From NCBI RefSeq assembly GCF_031432425.1, contig NZ_JAVKPH010000021.1, positions 6,658 to 70,657 of the forward strand: 64,000 nt of DNA, in the 5' to 3' direction. A program made the translations under genes and the position numbers. This DNA is from Ruixingdingia sedimenti (GTDB lineage: Bacteria > Pseudomonadota > Alphaproteobacteria > Rhodobacterales > Rhodobacteraceae). Positions 7,586-16,215 of this stretch are shown here, in pieces (position 1 is the stretch's first letter; every line of letters begins with the position of its first letter). The notes beneath the pieces are model-generated. The model was not told the DNA's origin. It searched no databases and saw only the letters and a program-made list of their open reading frames with translations.

Positions 7586-7603
7586 TGTCACACGGGTGTG
7601 ACA
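7586..7603. promoter_or_regulatory. Perfect 18-bp palindrome between DUF1045 and phnM genes
   Basis: TGTCACACGGGTGTGACA is a perfect inverted repeat in the 116-bp gap between the divergent DUF1045 and phnM genes. Its position suggests an operator acting on one or both. It does not resemble the putative PhnF site at 1367, so a different regulator is likely. Confidence 0.45.
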
Positions 7604-7671
7604 GGATCGTGCGATGGGGGCCAGCCCTTGCGGCCCGCCCCGCCCCGGCCCGGCGGCACTGAAAGACAGGA

Positions 7672-8826
7672 ATGACGAAGATGACCGAGACGATCCTTGC
7701 CAATGCCATGCTGGTACTGCCCGAGGGGGTGACGCGCGGGCAGATCCGGCTGACGGGCGGCGTGATCGCCGATATCGCCGGGGGTGCGGGCCTGCCTGCG
7801 GGGGCCATCGACTGCGGCGGCGATCTGGTGATGCCGGGGCTGATCGAGCTGCATACCGACAACCTCGAACGCCATATCCAGCCGCGCCCCCGGGTGGACT
7901 GGCCGCATGCCGCGGCCATCGTCGCGCATGACGCGGAACTCGCCTCGGTCGGGATCACCACGGTGTTCGATGCGCTGCGGGTGGGGTCGGTCTTTACCAG
8001 CACCAATGCGGGCTACGGCGAATACGCCCGCGCGCTGGCCGACGAGATCCTCGACCTGCGGGCGCGGGGCGTGCTGCGGATCAGCCATTTCCTGCACCTG
8101 CGGGCCGAGATCTGTTCGGAAACGCTGGTCGAGGAGATGGCGAAGTTCGGCCCCGGCGACCGGGTGGGGATCGTGAGCCTGATGGACCACACCCCGGGCC
8201 AGCGCCAGTTCCGCGACATCACCAAGCTGCGCGACTATGTGATGGGCAAGCGCAACCTGTCGCAGGCGGAATTCGACACCCATGTCGCGGCGCAGCAGGC
8301 GCTGCGGGCAGAGGTCGGCGACCGGCACGAGGCGGTGGCGGTGGCCGAATCGCGCCGCTATGGCGCGGTGCTGGCGAGCCACGACGACACCACCGCGCCG
8401 CAGGTCGCGGCCAGCGCGGCGCATGGCGTGCAGTTCGCCGAATTCCCCACGACCGAAGAGGCCGCGGCCGCCTGCCGCGAAAGGGGCATCCGGGTGATGA
8501 TGGGCGCGCCGAACCTGATCCGGGGCGGCAGCCATTCGGGCAATGTGGCGGCCTCGGCGCTGGCCGGGGCGGGGCTGCTGGATATCCTGTCGTCGGACTA
8601 TGTGCCCTCGTCGCTGTTGTCCGGGGCGCTGATGCTGGGGGATCTGTGGGGCGACATGGCGCGCGGCATCGCGACGGTGACGGCGGCGCCCGCGCAGGCC
8701 ACGGGGCTGGCGGATAGGGGCCGGCTGGCGCCCGGTGCGCGGGCCGACGTGATCCGCGTCGCCCGCGTCGGGCAGGCGGGGGCGGCGGTGCGCGGCGTCT
8801 GGGTCGCCGGCGCGCGCGTGGGGTAG
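7672..8826 (+). CDS. phnM: PhnM, alpha-D-ribose 1-methylphosphonate 5-triphosphate diphosphatase
   Basis: A 384-residue amidohydrolase-superfamily protein with the PhnM signature LIELHTDNLERHIQPRP (about 59-75), SHFLHLRAEICSE, SLMDHTPGQRQF, ASHDDTT and GAPNLIRGGSHSGNV, which carry the metal-binding histidines and aspartates. It removes pyrophosphate from the ribosyl triphosphate phosphonate before PhnJ acts. ATG 7672 follows AAGACAGG; ATG 7681 is an alternative. It stands apart from phnGHIJKLN and has its own upstream region, unlike operons where phnM is in line. Confidence 0.94.
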   Translation: MTKMTETILANAMLVLPEGVTRGQIRLTGGVIADIAGGAGLPAGAIDCGGDLVMPGLIELHTDNLERHIQPRPRVDWPHAAAIVAHDAELASVGITTVFDALRVGSVFTSTNAGYGEYARALADEILDLRARGVLRISHFLHLRAEICSETLVEEMAKFGPGDRVGIVSLMDHTPGQRQFRDITKLRDYVMGKRNLSQAEFDTHVAAQQALRAEVGDRHEAVAVAESRRYGAVLASHDDTTAPQVAASAAHGVQFAEFPTTEEAAAACRERGIRVMMGAPNLIRGGSHSGNVAASALAGAGLLDILSSDYVPSSLLSGALMLGDLWGDMARGIATVTAAPAQATGLADRGRLAPGARADVIRVARVGQAGAAVRGVWVAGARVG

Positions 8827-8894
8827 GGCGGCGCAGGATTGCAGGGACGGTCCCTGGGGGATAGCCGTCTGGGGGCAATCGGTCCTGTCGTTCT

Positions 8895-9120
8895 GTCTGG
8901 CGAAGGCGCGCGCCTTCGCCACCGCGATACAGATGGAGTTGCCCCGGCCGGGGGCCCCAAGCCCCCGGCCAGCGCCCGCCCCGCCCATGGCGGGCGCTTC
9001 TCGCCCGCCGGGGCAGGCGCTGGCCTACCCATTACTCCTGCGATCTCCGTCTCTCACGGCACCGCCGCGCGAACGGACGGGGGAAACGCAATGCGTTTCC
9101 TGATCCCGCCCGGCCCGGTG
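8895..9120 (+). repeat. Family A structured repeat, copy A1
   Basis: This fills most of the 430-bp gap between phnM and the ABC binding-protein gene. In order it contains a palindrome GGCGAAGGC...GCCTTCGCC (8899-8920), a 10-bp stem GGCCGGGGGC/GCCCCCGGCC (8946-8970), a 10-bp stem AGCGCCCGCC/GGCGGGCGCT (8971-8998), GGCGCTGGCC, ACGGCACCGCCGCGCGAACGG and the palindrome GGAAACGCAATGCGTTTCC (9082-9100). The same modules recur in the same order at 52712 and, inverted, at 23284. The remaining 9121-9258 is a leader with no other feature I recognise. Confidence 0.85.
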
Positions 9121-9258
9121 ATTGCCCCTGCGACCGCGGCAACCCGGCGGGAAGTCTTCAACAAACCTTCTCCGTCCGGCCATCGAACTGTTACGCAGGG
9201 CGACGAAAAGCATCGGCGAAACGGCCGCGCTGCGGCCCCTTCCAAGAGCGAGAGAGCC

Positions 9259-10890
9259 ATGCTTGTCACCCGTCGCCACACCCTCGGCCTTTTCGGCGCC
9301 GCCGCCGGAACGCTGATCCTGCCGCGCCGCCTGATGGCGCAGGGCGCCCGCCGTTCGATCACCATCGCGGTGCAGAAGATCAGCAACAACAACACCCTCG
9401 ACATCTGGCACGAACAGTCGAACGTCGGCGAGAGGGTGTTCTTCCCCAACCTGTGGGAAGGGCTGATCCTGCGCGACTGGATGGGCGATCAGGGTCCCGT
9501 TCCGGGCCTTGCCACCGACTGGAAGCGGCTGGACGACAGGACGCTGGAACTCAGCCTGCGGCAGGGGGTGAAATTCCACAACGGCGACGAACTCACCGCC
9601 GAGGATGTGGTCTTCTCGTTCTCCGACGAACGGCTGTTCGGCGGCACCGGGCCGGTGGGCGGCGAGACGATCTATGCCGAGAACTTCAAGCCGCAGACCG
9701 CCAAGGAACTGCCGGCCTCGGTGCCCGGCACCGGCCGCCGCCTGTGGCCCGCGCTGCGCGGCGTCGAGGCGGTCGACAAATACACCGTGCGTTTCCACAA
9801 CGCGACGCCGGATGTGACGCTGGAAGGCCGGCTGATGGCCTACGGATCCCAGATCACCTCGAAACGCGCCTGGGACGAGGCGGCGAGCTATGCCGAATGG
9901 GCGCGCAAGCCGATCACCACCGGCGCCTATGCGGTCGAGGACTACCGCCCGGACGTGTCGCTGACGCTGGTGGCCTTCGACGATTACTGGGGCGGCCGCC
10001 CGCCGCTGGAACGGATCCGCTTCGTCGAGGTGCCGGAAGTCGCCAGCCGCGTGAACGGCCTCATGTCGGGCGAATACGATTTCGCCTGCGACCTGCCGCC
10101 CGACCAGATCGCCACCGTCTCGGGCACGCCGGGGCTGGAAGTGCAGTCCTCGACCATCTGGAACCACCGCGTGTCGGTGTTCAACGTGCAGAACGAGATC
10201 GTGGCCAATCCGCTGGTGCGCCGCGCCATGACCCATGCGATCGACCGCAAGGCGATCGTCGAGGCGCTGTGGGGCGGGCAGACGGTGATCCCGGCGGGGC
10301 TGCAATTCGACAGCTATGCCGCCTCGGACATGTTCGTCGAGGGCTGGGCCGTGCCGGACTACAACCCCGAACTGGCGCGCGACCTGCTGAAGCAGGCCGG
10401 CTACAAGGGCGATGCGATCCCGTATTTCCTGCTGAACAACTACTACACCAACCAGACCGCCACCGGCCAGATCCTGACCGAGATGTGGCGCGCGGCCGGG
10501 CTGAACATCGAGATCCAGATGAAGGAGAACTGGTCGCAGATCTTCGCGGGCGAAGGCACCCGCGGCGTGCGCGACTGGTCGGCCTCGAACCTGATCAACG
10601 ACCCGATCACCCCGATGGTCAACCAGTTCGGCCCCAACGGTCAGGCGCAGCAGATGCGCGAATGGGCCAATGACGAACTGAACCGGCTGTCGGTGGTTCT
10701 GGAAACCTCGACCGACCGGGCGCTGCGCAGGAAATCCTTCGCCCGGATGCTGGAAATCGCGGAACGCGAGGATCCGGTCTATACCATCCTGCACCAGAAC
10801 GCGGTCTTTACCGGCATGAAATCCGAACTGAACTGGAAGGCGGCCCCTGCCTTCGCGATGGATTTCCGCGCCACCAACTGGAACGTCTGA
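9259..10890 (+). CDS. Periplasmic substrate-binding protein of a peptide-type ABC importer
   Basis: A 543-residue SBP family 5 protein. The N-terminus LVTRRHTLGLFGAAAGTLILPRRLMAQGA carries a twin-arginine motif and a signal-peptide cleavage region, so Tat export is likely. The family core is visible: LATDWKRLDDRTLELSLRQGVKFHNGDELTAEDVVFSF and later VRRAMTHAIDRKAIVEALWGGQ. Members bind di/oligopeptides, nickel, glycosides or other solutes. The start is chosen at ATG 9259 after GAGCGAGAGAG. It heads a run with two ATPases, two permeases and phosphoesterase genes, so the ligand may be a phosphorylated compound. Confidence 0.9.
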   Translation: MLVTRRHTLGLFGAAAGTLILPRRLMAQGARRSITIAVQKISNNNTLDIWHEQSNVGERVFFPNLWEGLILRDWMGDQGPVPGLATDWKRLDDRTLELSLRQGVKFHNGDELTAEDVVFSFSDERLFGGTGPVGGETIYAENFKPQTAKELPASVPGTGRRLWPALRGVEAVDKYTVRFHNATPDVTLEGRLMAYGSQITSKRAWDEAASYAEWARKPITTGAYAVEDYRPDVSLTLVAFDDYWGGRPPLERIRFVEVPEVASRVNGLMSGEYDFACDLPPDQIATVSGTPGLEVQSSTIWNHRVSVFNVQNEIVANPLVRRAMTHAIDRKAIVEALWGGQTVIPAGLQFDSYAASDMFVEGWAVPDYNPELARDLLKQAGYKGDAIPYFLLNNYYTNQTATGQILTEMWRAAGLNIEIQMKENWSQIFAGEGTRGVRDWSASNLINDPITPMVNQFGPNGQAQQMREWANDELNRLSVVLETSTDRALRRKSFARMLEIAEREDPVYTILHQNAVFTGMKSELNWKAAPAFAMDFRATNWNV

Positions 10891-10900
10891 TCCTTCGGGC

Positions 10901-10936
10901 AGGGGCGCCGGTCATTCCGGCGCCCCTGGCCTTTTT
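10901..10936 (+). terminator. Hairpin after the binding-protein gene
   Basis: A perfect 11-bp stem AGGGGCGCCGG (10901-10911) / CCGGCGCCCCT (10917-10927) with a five-base loop is followed by GGCCTTTTT. It has the form of an intrinsic terminator, but the transporter genes continue 23 bp later. It may therefore cause partial termination or protect the upstream message, giving more binding protein than ATPase and permease, as seen in other ABC operons. Confidence 0.7.
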
Positions 10937-10958
10937 CGGCCTGATGCGAGGACAGAGC

Positions 10959-11948
10959 ATGGCGTTCGTCTCGATCCGGGATCTGAGGGTGGCCTTCGAC
11001 GGCGTTCAGGTCCTGCATGGAATTGATCTCGACATCCGCCACGGCGAGGCCGTGGGTCTGGTCGGGGAAAGCGGCTGCGGCAAGTCGGTGACATGGCTGG
11101 CCGCGCTCGGCCTGCTGCCCGGCAAGGCGCGGGTGTCGGGTTCCGTCCGTATCGACGGGCAGGAACTGATCGGCGCACCGCGCCGGACGGTGGAACGGAT
11201 GCGCGGCGCGCGGGTCGCGATGATCTTTCAGGACCCGTCCTCCTCGCTCAACCCCGTGCAGCGGGTGGGGCGGCAGATCGTGGAAAGCCTGACCCTGCAC
11301 CGCGGCCTGCGGGGGGCGGCGGCGCGGGCAGAGGCGGTCCGGCTGCTGGATCTGGTGGGTATTCCGTCCGCCGCGACGCGGGCGGACCTTTACCCGCACG
11401 AATTTTCGGGCGGCCAGTGCCAACGGATCATGATCGCCATGGCGCTGGCGGGCGAACCCGACCTGCTGATCGCGGACGAACCGACGACCGCGCTCGACGC
11501 GACGATCCAGGCGCAGATCCTCGACCTGCTGGCGCGGTTGCGGCGTGAAACCGGCATGGCGATGGTGTTCATCAGCCACGATCTGGGGGCGGTTTCGGCC
11601 GTCTGCGACCGTGCGGCGGTGATGTATGCCGGCCGGGTGGTCGAGGCCGACAGGATCGACCGGCTGTTTTCGGCGCCGCGCCATCCCTATACCTGCGGGC
11701 TTTTCGACGCGATCCCGGACCTTGACGCCGGCCGCGGGCGGCTGCGGCCCATCCAGGGCGTCGTGCCGGATCCCAAGGCGCTGCCCGTGGGATGCGCCTT
11801 CGCGCCGCGCTGCGACCGGGCGACGGATTTCTGCCACCGCCACCGGCCGGAACTGAAGCCGCAGGCGACGGGCGGCCCGCTGGCCTGTTTCCACCCCGTC
11901 GGCCGCGACGGCGCCCCCCTGCACGCCCCGGTGGAGGAACCGGCATGA
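10959..11948 (+). CDS. ABC importer ATPase (DppD/OppD type)
   Basis: A 329-residue ATPase with Walker A GESGCGKS, signature FSGGQCQRIMIAMAL, Walker B LLIADEPTTALD and H-loop ISHDLGAV. The C-terminal oligopeptide extension has the cysteine pattern CAFAPRCDRATDFC...LACFHP, which in the Dpp/Opp family binds an iron-sulfur cluster. ATG 10959 is preceded by GAGGACAG, better than the in-frame ATG at 10944. The stop overlaps the next start as ATGA. Confidence 0.9.
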   Translation: MAFVSIRDLRVAFDGVQVLHGIDLDIRHGEAVGLVGESGCGKSVTWLAALGLLPGKARVSGSVRIDGQELIGAPRRTVERMRGARVAMIFQDPSSSLNPVQRVGRQIVESLTLHRGLRGAAARAEAVRLLDLVGIPSAATRADLYPHEFSGGQCQRIMIAMALAGEPDLLIADEPTTALDATIQAQILDLLARLRRETGMAMVFISHDLGAVSAVCDRAAVMYAGRVVEADRIDRLFSAPRHPYTCGLFDAIPDLDAGRGRLRPIQGVVPDPKALPVGCAFAPRCDRATDFCHRHRPELKPQATGGPLACFHPVGRDGAPLHAPVEEPA

Positions 11949-12925
11949 CCCCCCCGCTGCTGGAGGCGCGCGGCCTGGTTCAGCAATATGCCACGGGCCG
12001 GTCCCTGTTCGGCGGCGGGCGGGCGGTGCGTGCGGTGGACGGGATCGACCTGACGGTGCGGGCGGGCGAGATCCTCGGCATCGTGGGGGAATCCGGGTCG
12101 GGGAAATCCACGCTCGGCCGGATGCTTCTGGGGCTGGAGACGCCCCATGCGGGCGAGGTGCGCTATCAGGGCGCGCCGATGCCCCGGCCGCGCACCGACG
12201 CCTGGCGCCGCCTGCGGGCACAGATGCAGCTGGTGTTCCAGGACCCGCTGGCAGCCCTCGACCGCCGCATGACCATCGCCGCGCAGATCGCCGAACCGCT
12301 GGAGATCCACGGCCTGGCGCAGGGGGCCGAACGGCAGGCGCGCGTGGCCGGACTGATGGCGAAGGTCGGCTTGCGCCCCGATCAGGCCGGCCGCTATCCG
12401 CACGAATTGTCGGGCGGCCAGCGCCAGCGGGTGGTGATCGCCCGGGCGCTGGCGACGCGGCCGCGGTTTCTGGTCTGCGACGAGCCGGTGTCGGCGCTGG
12501 ACGTGTCGATCCAGGCGCAGGTGGTCAACCTGCTGCGCGACCTTCAGGCGCAGGAGGCGCTGACCATGGTGTTCATCAGCCACGACCTCAAGGTGGTGCG
12601 CAACATCTGCGACCGGGTGGCGGTGATGTATCTGGGCCGGGTGGTGGAAGAGGCGCCGTCGGACCAGATCTTTTCCGACCCCCGCCATCCCTACACGAAG
12701 GCGCTGGTGTCATCGGTCCCGCGTGCGGGGGCGGGGCTGTCGGGGCGGATCATCCTTCAGGGCGAACCGCCGAACCCCGCCGCGCGGCCCCCGGGTTGCG
12801 CCTTTCACCCGCGCTGCGCGCTGGCCGATGCCGCCTGCGCGCGCGCGGTTCCCGCGCTGGAACGCCATCGCGGCCGCTGGACGGCCTGCCTGAAACAGCG
12901 CGCCATCGTGCAGACCGCAGCCTGA
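11945..12925 (+). CDS. ABC importer ATPase (DppF/OppF type)
   Basis: A 326-residue second ATPase of the pair: Walker A GESGSGKST, Q-loop LVFQDPLAALDRRM, signature LSGGQRQRVVIARAL, Walker B LVCDEPVSALDVS, H-loop ISHDLKVVR, and the C-terminal CAFHPRCALADAAC cysteines. Peptide-type importers use two different ATPases of this kind. It is coupled to the upstream ATPase by a 4-bp overlap and followed after 8 bp by the first permease. Confidence 0.9.
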   Translation: MTPPLLEARGLVQQYATGRSLFGGGRAVRAVDGIDLTVRAGEILGIVGESGSGKSTLGRMLLGLETPHAGEVRYQGAPMPRPRTDAWRRLRAQMQLVFQDPLAALDRRMTIAAQIAEPLEIHGLAQGAERQARVAGLMAKVGLRPDQAGRYPHELSGGQRQRVVIARALATRPRFLVCDEPVSALDVSIQAQVVNLLRDLQAQEALTMVFISHDLKVVRNICDRVAVMYLGRVVEEAPSDQIFSDPRHPYTKALVSSVPRAGAGLSGRIILQGEPPNPAARPPGCAFHPRCALADAACARAVPALERHRGRWTACLKQRAIVQTAA

Positions 12926-12933
12926 GGCCCCCC

Positions 12934-13863
12934 ATGTTGACCTATATCCTGTCCCGGCTGGCGCGCGCGCTGCTGACCATCCTGCTGGTGATGACCTTCG
13001 CCTTCGTGGTGCTGCGGATGTCGGGCGATCCGGCGATCATCCTGCTGGGCCCCGACGCGCCGCAGGACGCCATCGACGCCTTCCGCGCGCGGTGGGGGCT
13101 CGATGCGCCGCTGTGGCAGCAGTATCTGGCCTATCTGAAACAGCTTGCCACCTTCGATTTCGGCGTCTCGATGCGCGACCGCGCCCCGGCGCTGGATCTG
13201 GTGCTGGAACGGGTTCCGGCGACGCTGGCGCTGACGGTGCCGGCGCTGATGCTCAAGATCGGCATCGGCATTCCCGCCGGGGTCTATGCGGCGCTGCACC
13301 GGCAGTCGGTGGCGGACCGCGGCGTGATCATGCTGTCGATCTTCGGCTTCACCATCCCGTCCTTCGTGCTGGGGCTGGTGCTGGTGCTGATCTTCGCGGT
13401 GCGGCTCGACTGGCTGCCCTCGGGCGGGCAGGACACGTGGCGCCATGCCATCCTGCCCATCGTCACAATGTCGGTCGGCGGCATCGGCATTCTGGCGCGG
13501 TTTTCCCGGTCGGCGATGATCGAGGTTCTGGGCCAGCCCTATATCCGCACCGCCATGGCCAAGGGGCTGAGCTGGCGCGACGTGGTGTGGAAACATGCGC
13601 TGCCCAATGCGGCAGTGCCGATCGTGACGCTGATCGGCTTCATGGTGGGGGCGCTGATCGCCGGGGCCGTGGTGATCGAAAGCATCTTTTCCTGGCCCGG
13701 CGTCGGGCGGCTGATCGTGGTGTCGGTGGCCAACCGGGATCTGGCGGTGGTGCAATGCCTGCTGCTGGTGATCGCCAGTTCGATGGTGGTCGCGAACCTG
13801 CTGGTCGATTTCGCCTATGGCCTGCTGGACCCGCGCCTGCGCGCCAGGGCCGCAACGCATTGA
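12934..13863 (+). CDS. ABC importer permease (DppB type)
   Basis: A 309-residue inner-membrane protein starting MLTYILSRLARALLTILLVMTFAFVVLRMSGDPA, the typical DppB N-terminus with a first membrane helix and the periplasmic loop RWGLDAPLWQQYLAYLKQL. The EAA loop is visible as YIRTAMAKGLSWRDVVWKHALPNA. About six membrane helices are expected. It forms a heterodimer with the next gene product. Confidence 0.92.
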   Translation: MLTYILSRLARALLTILLVMTFAFVVLRMSGDPAIILLGPDAPQDAIDAFRARWGLDAPLWQQYLAYLKQLATFDFGVSMRDRAPALDLVLERVPATLALTVPALMLKIGIGIPAGVYAALHRQSVADRGVIMLSIFGFTIPSFVLGLVLVLIFAVRLDWLPSGGQDTWRHAILPIVTMSVGGIGILARFSRSAMIEVLGQPYIRTAMAKGLSWRDVVWKHALPNAAVPIVTLIGFMVGALIAGAVVIESIFSWPGVGRLIVVSVANRDLAVVQCLLLVIASSMVVANLLVDFAYGLLDPRLRARAATH

Positions 13864-13873
13864 GGATCCCGCG

Positions 13874-14746
13874 ATGACCGACACGACCCTTTCCGCCCCC
13901 GCCGCGCAGGCCCCCGGCCGGCTGACCCGCCTGCGCCGTGCGATGCCGCTGCTGGTGCTGCTGTCGGCGGTGTGGCTGGGGCTGATGGTGCTGGCCGCCG
14001 TTCTGGCCGACGCGATCCGCCCCTATGCGGTCACGCAGATGGACCTGTCGGCGCGGCTGGTGCCGATGGGGACGCCGGGCCATCTGCTGGGCACGGACGA
14101 ACTGGGCCGGGACGTGCTGTCGCGGCTGATCCAGTCCATCCGGGTGTCGCTGGTGATCGCCTTCGGCGCCACGATCCTGTCGGCGGTGGTCGGCACCGCG
14201 CTCGGTTTCCTTGCGGCGCAGTTCCGCGGCTGGGTCGAACAGATGGTGATGGCGCTGGCCGATTTTCAGGCGGCGCTGCCCTTCATGATCATGTCGCTGT
14301 CGGTGCTGGCCTTTTTCGGGTCGTCGATGACGCTGCTGGTGTGCCTGATGGGGTTCTATGGCTGGGAACGCTATGCCCGCATCGCGCGGGGGCTGGCGAT
14401 CTCTGCCTCGGCGCAGGGCTATGCGGGGGCGGTGGTGCAACTGGGGGCGCGGCCCGCGCGGGTCTATCTGCGCCACATCCTGCCCAATGTCGCCTCGACC
14501 CTGATCGTGTCGATGACGCTGACCTTCCCGGAAATCATCCTGATGGAATCGGGGCTGAGCTTCCTTGGCCTCGGCGTGCAGCCGCCGGAAACCTCGCTCG
14601 GCAACATGGTGGGGTTCGGGCGCGAATACCTGACGCGCGCGCCCTGGATCATGCTGGCCCCCTCGCTGGTGATCGTGCTCACCACGCTCTCCATCTCACT
14701 TCTGGGCGACTGGCTGCGCGACCGGCTGGACCCGACGATCCGCTGA
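13874..14746 (+). CDS. ABC importer permease (DppC type)
   Basis: A 290-residue permease of the DppC kind, with LLGTDELGRDVLSRLIQSIRVSLVIAFGATILS after the first helix and a modified EAA loop QGYAGAVVQLGARPARVYLRHILPNV. The GTDxxGRD motif is diagnostic. Expected in the inner membrane with the DppB-type partner. The next gene, a phosphodiesterase, begins 26 bp after its stop, which suggests a single operon. Confidence 0.92.
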   Translation: MTDTTLSAPAAQAPGRLTRLRRAMPLLVLLSAVWLGLMVLAAVLADAIRPYAVTQMDLSARLVPMGTPGHLLGTDELGRDVLSRLIQSIRVSLVIAFGATILSAVVGTALGFLAAQFRGWVEQMVMALADFQAALPFMIMSLSVLAFFGSSMTLLVCLMGFYGWERYARIARGLAISASAQGYAGAVVQLGARPARVYLRHILPNVASTLIVSMTLTFPEIILMESGLSFLGLGVQPPETSLGNMVGFGREYLTRAPWIMLAPSLVIVLTTLSISLLGDWLRDRLDPTIR

Positions 14747-14772
14747 ATGTCCCGAAAGAGGAAAGACGAAAG

Positions 14773-15534
14773 ATGACGCGTATCATGGCGCATCGCGGCG
14801 CACGCGACCTGTGGGCGGAAAACTCGCTGGCCGGGTTCCGCAAGATCCTGCCCTATGGGTTCGCCGCGGTGGAATTCGACGTGCACCTGACGGATGCGGG
14901 CGAGATGGCGGTGATCCACGACGCCGCGCTGGACCGCACGACCGACCGCAGCGGCCCGGTGCGGGCGCTGACCCCGGGCGAACGGCGGGCCGCCCGCCTG
15001 CGCGGCCCCGGCGGCGCCCTGACGGACCAGCATATCCCGACGCTGGACGAGGTGCTGGACCTGCTGGCCCGGGATCCGGCGATAGAGCCGTGGGTCGAGC
15101 TGAAATCCGGTGCGGACGGCAGGCCCTATCCGGGGCTGGTGGCGATGGCGGCCGCGGCGCTCGACCGTCACGGGCTGACCCGCCGCGCCGCGCTGCACAG
15201 TTTCGACATCGCGGTGGTGCGCGAGATCCGCGACCGCGCGCCCGGCCTGAAACGGCTGGTTTCGGTGGATGCCGGATGGGCCGACCGTCAGGGCGGCATC
15301 GCCGCCTTCCTGCGGCAGGTGGAGGGTCTGGCCGATATCGTCGGCATCCACCACGCGCTTTACGAGGCCGAATTCGACACCATCGCCGCCCTGCGCCCGC
15401 CCGAGGGATGTTCCGTCTGGACGGTCAACGACCCCGGCCTGATCCGCCGCTGGATCGGCCGGGGGCCGGGGTTCGTCGTTTCCGACAACCCGGTGCTGGT
15501 GCAGGACCTGATAACCGAAGGCGCCGCGGCATGA
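14773..15534 (+). CDS. Glycerophosphodiester phosphodiesterase family protein
   Basis: A 253-residue GDPD-fold protein: MAHRGARDLWAENSLAGFR at the N-terminus (catalytic His and Arg, and the Glu-Asn pair), FAAVEFDVHLTDAGEMAVIHDAALDRTT (metal-binding Glu and Asp, second catalytic His) and late VWTVND with DNPVL. The enzyme would split glycerophosphodiesters to glycerol 3-phosphate and an alcohol. No signal peptide is visible, so it acts in the cytoplasm on imported substrate. GAGGAAAGACGAAAG precedes the start, and the stop overlaps the next gene as ATGA. Confidence 0.9.
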   Translation: MTRIMAHRGARDLWAENSLAGFRKILPYGFAAVEFDVHLTDAGEMAVIHDAALDRTTDRSGPVRALTPGERRAARLRGPGGALTDQHIPTLDEVLDLLARDPAIEPWVELKSGADGRPYPGLVAMAAAALDRHGLTRRAALHSFDIAVVREIRDRAPGLKRLVSVDAGWADRQGGIAAFLRQVEGLADIVGIHHALYEAEFDTIAALRPPEGCSVWTVNDPGLIRRWIGRGPGFVVSDNPVLVQDLITEGAAA

Positions 15535-16205
15535 GGCGGTTCGGCGCGATCCTGTTCGACTGCGACGGCGTGCTGATCGACAGCGAGCCGCAGGGCTGCC
15601 TGGCGCTGGCCCGCGCCGTGACCGGGGCAGGGGTGCCGATGACCCCGGCAGAGGCGACGGCGATGTTTTCGGGCTGCGCCGCCGCCGACAGCCGGGCGCG
15701 GATGGCGGCGCTCGGCCTCGATGCGGAAACGGTATTCGCCGAAAGCGACCGGCTGCTGTTCGAGATGTTCGACCGCGGGATCCCCCATATCCCGGGGATC
15801 GAGGCGGTGCTGGCCGGGGTGTCCGTGCCGGTCGCGATCTGTTCGAATTCCTCGGTGGCGCGGCTGGACCGTTCGATCCTGCGCACGCCGCTGGCGGCGC
15901 GGTTCGGCGCGCATGTCTATTCCGCCGATCACGTGGCGGCGGCGAAACCCGCCCCGGATCTGGCGTTGCTGGCCGCCGCCCGCCTTGGCGTGGCGCCCGG
16001 GGATGCGATCTTCATCGACGACAACATCCACGGCATCCGCTGCGCCGCCGCTGCGGGCTGTCTGGCCGTGGGGTTCATCGGGCCCTCCGACCACCGCCCC
16101 GGCCATGACGACACGCTGCGCGCGGCCGGTGCCGACCATGTGGTGCGGGGCATGGCGGAGTTCCATGCCCTGCTCGACCGTCTTTCCCTGAAACTTGCTG
16201 CCTGA
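15531..16205 (+). CDS. HAD-family phosphatase
   Basis: A 224-residue HAD subfamily IA hydrolase with motif I FDCDGVLIDSEP (residues 9-20), motif II CSNSS, motif III lysine in AAKPAPD and motif IV IFIDDN. Such enzymes remove phosphate from sugar or polyol phosphates. It follows the GDPD gene with a 4-bp overlap, so it may act on the phosphodiesterase product. The exact substrate cannot be read from the sequence. Confidence 0.88.
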   Translation: MRRFGAILFDCDGVLIDSEPQGCLALARAVTGAGVPMTPAEATAMFSGCAAADSRARMAALGLDAETVFAESDRLLFEMFDRGIPHIPGIEAVLAGVSVPVAICSNSSVARLDRSILRTPLAARFGAHVYSADHVAAAKPAPDLALLAAARLGVAPGDAIFIDDNIHGIRCAAAAGCLAVGFIGPSDHRPGHDDTLRAAGADHVVRGMAEFHALLDRLSLKLAA

Positions 16206-16215
16206 AAGAGCCGAC

